Source: Phycisphaerae bacterium (lineage in GTDB: Bacteria > Planctomycetota > Phycisphaerae > Phycisphaerales > Phycisphaeraceae). From it: a DNA stretch of 64,000 nt. Made by a program: the position numbers and the translations under genes. Location: NCBI GenBank assembly GCA_030432595.1, contig JAUIGU010000004.1, forward strand, positions 114,411-178,410, in the 5' to 3' direction. The first letter of the stretch is position 1, and each line of letters begins with the position of its first letter. Below the pieces are notes generated by a model that was given only the letters and a program-made list of their open reading frames with translations, did not search any database and had not been told where the DNA came from. Of this stretch, positions 61,617 to 64,000 are shown in pieces.

Positions 61617-63107
61617 ATGAATCAGATACTGGGGCGTCTACTGGCGGTGTTAGTGGCCGTGGTTTTGACACCATCTCTAGGTGTGGCGCAGATCGAGTTC
61701 AGGCCCGGCAATCGAATCTGGACGAGTGTTGATTTTGCGTGGAACCCGGTTTTTAACTTCAACGATTCGGAGACTTCGCCGGACATCGGGCCGGACGGTG
61801 GGGGGTTTGGTTCGTTGGCGTTGGAGGCGGGGATCAGCGAGACCGTGGTCCATCCGACCGACACCGTGACGGGTGTGTTGTCCGCGGAGTTGTCATGGTC
61901 GGATGCTCCGCACAGGGTCGAGGCATCCGGTTCGATCGGGATGGCGGTCTCGCATTCGGAGGCCAACCCAACCGATCGTCTTCCAACCGGATACCAGAGT
62001 GTGAGCGGTGCGCTCCGGGGACGCCCCGGACCCGGTGGCGTCGCGACGATGCCCTTCGACGCCGATACGCCGATGTCCGTCCGCTACCGCTTCGACTGGG
62101 CATACCCAGAAGCAGGCGGCCAGTCGGGTTCGAGTTTAGAGGTGTTCTCGAGCACGGATTACATCCTCGGCGTCTCCACCACCGGAGACAATGAACCGTT
62201 CGCCTCAAGCGGGTCCTCCTCGGGGTATTTCGAAGACGTGTTCCTGCAGGGACACGAGTACCGCATTTCTTTCGGGGCCTACGGCGACCAATCGAACGGG
62301 TTTTTATTTGGGACGAACCGTTTTGACTCGTGGGCGTTCACTCTTCTGGTCGGCGAGGGCGCGACGCAGGGCAGTGCGGCGGGCCCTTCGGGTGCGCCGC
62401 CGGCACCGGTGCCGGCACCGGACCTGGGGGCGATCATTCCGGGGGACGGGTTCGAGTTGGTCGAAGACGAGCCGTTCTTTTTCGATGATGTCGAATCGGG
62501 TCTGTGGTACGACCCAGTGGCGGCGACAGGGTTCGTGTATGCGATGCAAGACGGGGCGTTGTTCACGGAGGTGATTGACTTCGCGGACGGGTTCGACCGG
62601 CCGTTCTCGGTGTGGGCGGAGGGTCAGCACCTGGGCACGTTCGGGGAAGATGACGGTATGGACTTCGTGGCGTTGCTCGGACACGGCGTGAGCGAATTCG
62701 CGGTGACGGGGATCACGCCGACGGTGGACGGCGAGGACCCGTTCGCGTTCCCAATCCAGTTGGCGTTCGACACGGCCACGGCCGACTTCGCTCAGTTCGC
62801 GCTGCTGGCCGGGCTGGACGGCGACTACAACGCGTCGGGCCAGGTGGAACAGGGCGACCTGGATCTGGTGTTGCTGAACTGGGGCGTAGACACGACGCCG
62901 GGGAGCGGGGCGGGCGTGCCGGCGGGCTGGGTGAATGATTTGCCGGTGGGTCAGATCGAGCAGACGGAGTTGGACAAGGTGTTGCTGAATTGGGGGAGCG
63001 CGAGCGCTCCGAACTTCTCGGCGAATCCGGCGGTGGTGCCCGAGCCGGGCATTGTCACGGTCTTTCTGGGTGTGTTGACGCTTGGCTGGCGTCGGCGTTC
63101 GGCTTGA
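61617..63107 (+). CDS. secreted dockerin-like/PEP-CTERM protein
   Basis: 496 residues; AAGGT precedes the ATG. Signal peptide MNQILGRLLAVLVAVVLTPSLGVA. Two beta-rich domains, residues about 25-255 and 280-410, joined by a Pro/Ala-rich linker (APPAPVPAPD), without recognised family. Two dockerin-like units (GDYNASGQVEQGDLDLVL; GQIEQTELDKVLLNWG) and the tail VPEPGIVTVFLGVLTLGWRRR follow. The same module order occurs in the proteins at 17471, 22467 and 41644. Confidence 0.8.
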   Translation: MNQILGRLLAVLVAVVLTPSLGVAQIEFRPGNRIWTSVDFAWNPVFNFNDSETSPDIGPDGGGFGSLALEAGISETVVHPTDTVTGVLSAELSWSDAPHRVEASGSIGMAVSHSEANPTDRLPTGYQSVSGALRGRPGPGGVATMPFDADTPMSVRYRFDWAYPEAGGQSGSSLEVFSSTDYILGVSTTGDNEPFASSGSSSGYFEDVFLQGHEYRISFGAYGDQSNGFLFGTNRFDSWAFTLLVGEGATQGSAAGPSGAPPAPVPAPDLGAIIPGDGFELVEDEPFFFDDVESGLWYDPVAATGFVYAMQDGALFTEVIDFADGFDRPFSVWAEGQHLGTFGEDDGMDFVALLGHGVSEFAVTGITPTVDGEDPFAFPIQLAFDTATADFAQFALLAGLDGDYNASGQVEQGDLDLVLLNWGVDTTPGSGAGVPAGWVNDLPVGQIEQTELDKVLLNWGSASAPNFSANPAVVPEPGIVTVFLGVLTLGWRRRSA

Positions 63108-63120
63108 ACGGCTTTTTCGT

Positions 63121-64000
63121 TCAGTCGATGAGCTGCGTTGCGCACCGTCCAGACTGCACCAGCGCTGTGAACAACTCCGTGAGTTGGGATGTCCTCGGGC
63201 TCGGGGCGAATGCGTGGTCGTCGAGGCGGACGACGGGGACGAGTTCGCCCATGGTGCCGGTGACGAACATCTCGTCGGCGTCGAAGAGTTCGGCGTGGGG
63301 GATGTTGCGCACCTCGGCGGGGATGTTGTGTTGTTGGCAGAGGTCGAGGACGGTCGCGCGGGTGATGCCTTCGGGGCAGGCGTTGCAGGTGGAGGTGAGG
63401 ACGGTGCCGTGTTTGACGAGGAAGACGTGGGTCGCGTTGGTCTCGGCGAGGTGGCCGTCGAGGTCGAGCATGAGGGCGTCGTCGGCACCGGCGGCGTTGG
63501 CTTCGAGCTTGGCGAGGATGGAGGTGAGCTGGTTGCAGGAGTGGATGCGCTGGTCGAGCACGTGGGCGGGCGGGCGGCGGTGCTGGGCGGTGATGAGGGT
63601 GATGCCGGCGCGGTCGTAGACGGGGGGTTTGTGTTCGGCGAGGACGAAGAAGGAGCAGCCGCGCTGGTTGATGCGCGGGTCGAGGCCGGAGGTGTATTTG
63701 AGGCCGCGCGAAACGGTGAGGCGGATGTGGACGCCGTCGCGCATGTGGTTGGCTTCGAGGGTCTTGCGGAGTTCGGCGACGAGCGTGTCGTCGTCGGGGT
63801 AGCCCGCGTACTGCAGCATCGCGGCGCTCTTGCGGAGCCGGGCGAGGTGTTCGTCGAGTTTGAAGACCGCGCCGTCATAAAGGCGGAGGCCTTCCCATAC
63901 GGCGTCGCCGTTCTGCACGGCCGAGTCGAAGGGGGAGACGCCGGCCTGGTCGCGGTGGACGAGCTTGCCGTTGATGTTGACGATCAGGTCGGCGTTGGCG
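63121..64000 (-). CDS. class IV aminotransferase-fold protein, truncated by the window edge
   Basis: The gene continues beyond 64000: the frame reads upstream as LIVNINGKLVHRDQAGVSPF, joined to AVQNGDAVWEGLRLYDG, so the N-terminus is missing. This is the BCAT/D-amino-acid aminotransferase/ADC-lyase fold. HIRLTVSRG, LAETNATHVFLV (Glu that faces the PLP ring nitrogen) and VTGTMGELVPV (phosphate-binding Thr) are in place. The segment that normally contains the PLP-forming Lys (IKSxN or LKHxN) reads RIHSCNQLTSIL, with His instead of Lys. It is therefore either an inactive paralogue or an enzyme with a different chemistry. The C-terminus (CATQLID) looks complete. Confidence 0.8.
   Translation of the reverse strand, partial: ANADLIVNINGKLVHRDQAGVSPFDSAVQNGDAVWEGLRLYDGAVFKLDEHLARLRKSAAMLQYAGYPDDDTLVAELRKTLEANHMRDGVHIRLTVSRGLKYTSGLDPRINQRGCSFFVLAEHKPPVYDRAGITLITAQHRRPPAHVLDQRIHSCNQLTSILAKLEANAAGADDALMLDLDGHLAETNATHVFLVKHGTVLTSTCNACPEGITRATVLDLCQQHNIPAEVRNIPHAELFDADEMFVTGTMGELVPVVRLDDHAFAPSPRTSQLTELFTALVQSGRCATQLID

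Overview
The window looks like a chromosomal segment of a GC-rich, probably marine planctomycete, most likely of class Phycisphaerae. This is inferred from five secreted proteins ending in PEP-CTERM-like tails (four of them also carrying dockerin-like GDxNxxGxVEQxDLDxVLxNWG modules), frequent GTG/TTG starts, long divergent spacers, and many short palindromic repeats between genes. There is no rRNA, CRISPR array, insertion sequence, prophage or origin. Two tRNA genes are present.

Layout. 0-13.5 kb: two flippase-like (YbhN/LPG-synthase TM type) membrane proteins, a secreted toroid protein, an M48 peptidase, LarC, an SppA-like peptidase, a lipoprotein, an alpha/beta hydrolase, an isocitrate dehydrogenase-type enzyme, and an AT-richer orphan gene. 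13.5-17.3 kb: RNase HI, a zinc-ribbon coiled-coil protein, tRNA-Ala(GGC), a fructosamine-kinase-like protein, a DUF4380-type lipoprotein. 17.4-23.8 kb: two large secreted dockerin/PEP-CTERM proteins. 23.9-31.5 kb: an odd tRNA with UAA anticodon, a zinc-ribbon protein, a translationally coupled argJ-hyuA-hyuB operon, and class II fructose-bisphosphate aldolase. 31.6-39.2 kb: FMN reductase, argB, argF, a protein-arginine-phosphatase/RpiB pair and fusA. 39.4-46.3 kb: acetyltransferase, endonuclease III, membrane proteins, a HAF-repeat PEP-CTERM protein, an HDAC-fold deacetylase, NAD(P)H-hydrate dehydratase, LarB, and an unassigned structured RNA candidate. 46.4-54.9 kb: transglutaminase, an unknown BshC-like protein beside a GT2 glycosyltransferase, RsmA, a GH16 lipoprotein, an SGNH hydrolase and MutL. 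55-64 kb: a small PEP-CTERM protein, a repeat-rich gap, a GH30 glycosidase divergent from a sugar ABC transporter operon, another dockerin/PEP-CTERM protein, and a class IV aminotransferase cut by the right edge.

How the parts fit. argJ, argB and argF cover part of arginine synthesis. LarB and LarC suggest nickel-pincer cofactor synthesis, although LarC seems to lack its C-terminal half. GH16, GH30 and the ABC importer suggest use of a beta-glucan such as laminarin. MutL, Nth and RNase HI are housekeeping DNA maintenance.

The most unusual signals are: a tRNA-Leu-like gene with UAA anticodon but a short variable loop; a set of dispersed palindromes, one family of which occurs three times in frame inside mutL; a structured RNA candidate with its own promoter and terminator; and enzymes with altered catalytic residues (class IV aminotransferase Lys to His, RpiB His to Cys). 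All family assignments come from reading motifs by eye; no database search was possible.
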